Part shown: one piece after another, positions 62,009-64,000 of the stretch
Numbering within the stretch: the stretch's first letter is position 1
Layout of the letters: every line of letters begins with the position of its first letter
Assembly: GCF_006714895.1 (NCBI RefSeq)
Contig: NZ_VFME01000001.1
Location: 2,170,001-2,234,000 of the forward strand
DNA from: Gramella sp. Hel_I_59
GTDB lineage: Bacteria > Bacteroidota > Bacteroidia > Flavobacteriales > Flavobacteriaceae
Direction of reading: 5' to 3'
Length of the DNA: 64,000 nucleotides
The notes under the pieces: generated by a model
The model's database searches: none
Seen by the model: only the letters and a program-made list of their open reading frames with translations
What the model was told of the DNA's origin: nothing
Position numbers and translations under genes: made by a program

Positions 62009-62836
62009 ATGAGAAATTACACAATATTTCTATTATTGATCATATTTTTTTCCTCTTGTAAGGATGCAAAAGAAGGAAAGGGTACCATTGAATTAAAAGA
62101 AAGTGCTTCTTCGAATTTAGAGGTTGATCATTTAAATATTTGGGTTAAAAACCCAAACATTGCTAAAGAGCGATTAATTAATATTGGATTTACTTCGGTT
62201 CCAGATTCACTCTCAGCAGTACATGAAGGTCAAGGAACAGCAGGAAAGTACTTCAATTTTTTGAATGGCTACCTAGAACTGATTTTTGTTTATGATAAAA
62301 ACGAGCTGGATGAAAACATTCAGAAAAATAAAAATCTAGATTTTATAAAAAGAGCCGACTTTGGGAAAAATGGTGCTTTACCGTTTAGCATTGCGCTTAA
62401 AATGAAAAATTACAATCCAGAAAAAATTCCATTTGAAAAAGTAAGATATCATCAAGATTGGATGGACGATAATGCAAATATATACGCAGCTAGGAATTCA
62501 AAAAAACTTCTTCAAGAACCTTCAATTTTCATAGTCTATCCAGAAATTGAGTCGGACAGCTTTGAAAATATGTCAGAGCTAAGTATTATTCCAGACGATT
62601 ATGCATTTGCAAGAGATTTTTATAAGCATCCGAATGGAGCGGAAAAGATTACAAATATTATAATCACATCAACTGATTTAGATTTAAAAACAAAGACAAT
62701 AAAAGCGGTTAATGCAATAACAAATTTAACTGTGAAAAATGGTCAAGAACATTTAATGGAACTTTATTTCGATAATCATATTCAGGGAAAAACATTTGAT
62801 TTAAGACCTGAAATACCTCTGATTATAAACTTATGA
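62009..62836 (+). CDS. Cassette 40: lipoprotein with glyoxalase/VOC-like domain
   Basis: A 275-residue lipoprotein (LLLIIFFSSCKDA). The mature part begins with VDHLNIWVKNPNIAKERLINIGF, then HEGQGTAGKYFNFLNGYLELIFVYD, the pattern of VOC-fold glyoxalase-like proteins (Glyoxalase_3 type). A lipid-anchored VOC protein is unusual but known in flavobacteria. The substrate is unknown. ATG 62009 is chosen; the longer frame from 61895 runs through the site and is rejected. Confidence 0.77.
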   Translation: MRNYTIFLLLIIFFSSCKDAKEGKGTIELKESASSNLEVDHLNIWVKNPNIAKERLINIGFTSVPDSLSAVHEGQGTAGKYFNFLNGYLELIFVYDKNELDENIQKNKNLDFIKRADFGKNGALPFSIALKMKNYNPEKIPFEKVRYHQDWMDDNANIYAARNSKKLLQEPSIFIVYPEIESDSFENMSELSIIPDDYAFARDFYKHPNGAEKITNIIITSTDLDLKTKTIKAVNAITNLTVKNGQEHLMELYFDNHIQGKTFDLRPEIPLIINL

Positions 62837-62855
62837 CGTACAACAAACGTTTGCC

Positions 62856-62980
62856 AACATCGGTTGATCGCAAATAACGGGTATTGCAAAAAAAGTGTAA
62901 TTTTAGAAACCAGGAAACAAAAGAGTTAATCCGACAAGTCCGCGTCCCTACTCCCGCAACTTGCGATAACCGTAACCGTT
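62856..62980 (+). repeat. attC-like site 40 (type A), last site in the window
   Basis: Closes cassette 40. The end ACAAACGTTTGCCAAC pairs with the start GTTGGCAATCATTTGT with two mismatches including A11-C. The DNA after it starts GTTAGCCAAAA, which has the A at position 11 found at all cassette starts. Confidence 0.92.
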
Positions 62981-63014
62981 AGCCAAAATTATTTATTATG
63001 AGAATCGTTATTAC

Positions 63015-64000
63015 ATGAATTGGATTCTAGGAACTATTATAGTTTTCATTCTAATCTATCTATTCAGTAATAGATTGAGAAAAGCGCGGAATAAATCTAT
63101 TAGTAAATCGTTGATTGAGAAATGGGGAAAACCCAAAACAGAGAAATACTTCGATTTCAAGTTAATTGAATTATTTTTTAAAAACCATAAATTAAAGAAA
63201 ACAGCATATCAGGTAATTTCTGATCATACTTGGTTAGACTTAGACATGAACGAAGTGTTCAAATTCTTAGATAGAACTAGCTCTAAGATTGGACAACAAT
63301 ATTTGTACTTTAAAATCAGAACAATCACACATAGTTCTGACTTGAAAAGGTTTGGAAGGTTGACGGAGGTCTTCAGGTTAAATGAGCAATTGCGAAATGC
63401 ATGTCAATTACAATTAACGTCTCTATCAAATAATAAAGCATACTTCTTCGAAGAAATATTTCGTGATAAGGAAGTACAGAAATCTCAAAAAATTTGGTTA
63501 TTCCGATTTTTATCGATTTCAGCAATTGCAATCATTATCCTCAGCTTCTTGAACTCCACCTGGTTTCTTGCCCTTATTCCATTATTCTTTATCAATCTAA
63601 TCTTTCATTACAAAAACAAATCATCGATACAGATGTATTTGAGTGGCGTAGGCCAATTAGCTACGAGTTATCGGGTTGCTAGTGAACTTAAGTCTTCCGA
63701 AGAGATCAAATCTTTTTACAATGATTTCAAATACCTAAAGAACGTAAAGTCTATTTTATCTAATATAAGATTCATTGAGTGGGAAAAAAAGTTAGATAAC
63801 GAATACGCTTTATTATTCTGGTTTATATCAGAAATTATAAAGATCACATTTATTTTAGAACCCATTCTTTTTTATAGTTTTCAAAAATCATTGGAGAATA
63901 AAAAAGAAGACCTTAAGGAACTATTTATATTCATTGGAGAAATAGATTCAGCTATTTCTTGTGCATCAGTACAGACCGGTTTTGATAAATATTGCGAACC
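63015..64000 (+). CDS. MutS-like DNA mismatch repair family protein, 5' part
   Basis: A frame of at least 328 codons without a stop, running off the window, from an ATG at 63015. It begins with a membrane helix (WILGTIIVFILIYLF), then HTWLDLDMNEVFKFLDRTSSKIGQQYLYFKIR, which matches the MutS core-domain start of Bacteroidota membrane-linked MutS-like ATPases, and a second hydrophobic pair (FRFLSISAIAIIILSFLNSTWFLALIPLFFINLIF). The ATPase domain would lie beyond the window. It may be a forty-first cassette or chromosomal flank; no site is seen after it. Confidence 0.78.
   Translation, partial: MNWILGTIIVFILIYLFSNRLRKARNKSISKSLIEKWGKPKTEKYFDFKLIELFFKNHKLKKTAYQVISDHTWLDLDMNEVFKFLDRTSSKIGQQYLYFKIRTITHSSDLKRFGRLTEVFRLNEQLRNACQLQLTSLSNNKAYFFEEIFRDKEVQKSQKIWLFRFLSISAIAIIILSFLNSTWFLALIPLFFINLIFHYKNKSSIQMYLSGVGQLATSYRVASELKSSEEIKSFYNDFKYLKNVKSILSNIRFIEWEKKLDNEYALLFWFISEIIKITFILEPILFYSFQKSLENKKEDLKELFIFIGEIDSAISCASVQTGFDKYCE

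Larger units (their letters stand above)
20589..62980 (+). mobile_element. Integron-like array of 40 gene cassettes
   Basis: Forty units lie head to tail. Each starts at GTT and ends in an imperfect palindrome of about 125 bp whose arms pair as R''(..AAC), a 2-base spacer, CGGTTnATCGC, then GCGATAACCG, a 5-base spacer, GTT. The n is an unpaired extra base in the left arm. Each cassette's start is complementary to its own end, not to its neighbour's, which fits circular cassettes. All genes are on the plus strand; five cassettes have two genes (4, 5, 18, 22, 35) and two have none (8, 37). The array is visibly more AT-rich than the flanking chromosome. Site-specific integration by the adjacent recombinase is inference. 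Confidence 0.9.

Noticed and set aside
20589-62980. CRISPR array
   Set aside because: The repeats are about 125 bp, imperfect palindromes, and are separated by genes rather than short spacers; no cas genes are present.
20589-62980. Tandem insertion sequences or transposons
   Set aside because: No transposase or target-site duplication is seen; the only recombinase is the tyrosine recombinase at the array head.
1-64000. tRNA, rRNA or riboswitch genes
   Set aside because: I saw no cloverleaf, rRNA-like segment or known riboswitch core in the gaps; a tRNAscan or Rfam search would decide.

Overview
The window looks like chromosomal DNA of a marine-type flavobacterium (Bacteroidota, Flavobacteriaceae, Gramella/Christiangramia-like; genus is inference). 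The reasons are AT-rich DNA, no Shine-Dalgarno sequences before start codons, TAnnTTTG-type promoter boxes, many lipoproteins with short lipoboxes, and household genes typical of the group.

Region 1 (about 1-19.3 kb) is ordinary chromosome, mostly on the minus strand. It holds two YeeE/YedE-type sulfur transport proteins, a 2-hydroxyacid dehydrogenase, a three-gene acyl-CoA carboxylase operon (carboxyltransferase, biotin carboxylase, biotin carrier), a persulfide-dioxygenase-like MBL-rhodanese protein, a sterol-desaturase-family enzyme, an aldo/keto reductase, a nitroreductase, two aldehyde dehydrogenases, cytochrome bd oxidase (cydAB), a TauE/SafE exporter and a Crp/Fnr regulator. A shared 14-bp palindrome (GTAACA-N2-TGTTAC type) lies before four of these genes and suggests a small Crp/Fnr regulon of sulfur and respiration genes.

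Region 2 (19,404-62,980) is an integron-like cassette array. A tyrosine recombinase at 19,404-20,561 is followed 28 bp later by the first crossover point, and then by 40 consecutive cassettes. Every cassette ends in an imperfect palindrome of about 125 bp (attC-like) that finishes in GTT, and all cassette genes lie on the plus strand. Five cassettes carry two genes and two carry none. The sites fall into four sequence families (A, B, C, D). The first 10-20 bases of each cassette are the inverted complement of its own last 10-20 bases, just before the AAC of its site. So a complete site forms only when that cassette is a circle, the hallmark of integron cassettes. In all 40 cassettes, position 11 breaks the match in the same way: A at the start faces C at the end. 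That is a mismatch on the top strand but a G-T wobble on the bottom strand.

The recombinase is not a standard IntI. It has an N-terminal extension, lacks the insert between the KGRKDR and HTLRH motifs that defines integron integrases, and reads toward the array rather than away from it. The whole is best described as a Bacteroidota integron, or integron-like system, driven by a XerC/D-like enzyme; I could not check whether this class has been described.

The cargo is dominated by envelope proteins (eleven lipoproteins, several secreted or membrane proteins) and by likely defence or conflict genes: a SIR2-STAND-like protein, an ABC-type ATPase, a zinc-ribbon nuclease, a GHKL ATPase fused to a nuclease-like domain, a two-gene pair resembling GAPS4, an Abi-alpha-like protein, a barstar-like immunity protein and two DUF2971 proteins. 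An erythromycin-esterase homologue and a beta-lactamase-fold hydrolase are also present. A non-coding cassette of 384 bp occurs twice, 30 kb apart, with equal length and about 30 substitutions.

Region 3 (62,981-64,000) starts like one more cassette but carries the 5' part of a membrane-anchored MutS-like gene that runs off the window, so the right edge of the array cannot be fixed here.
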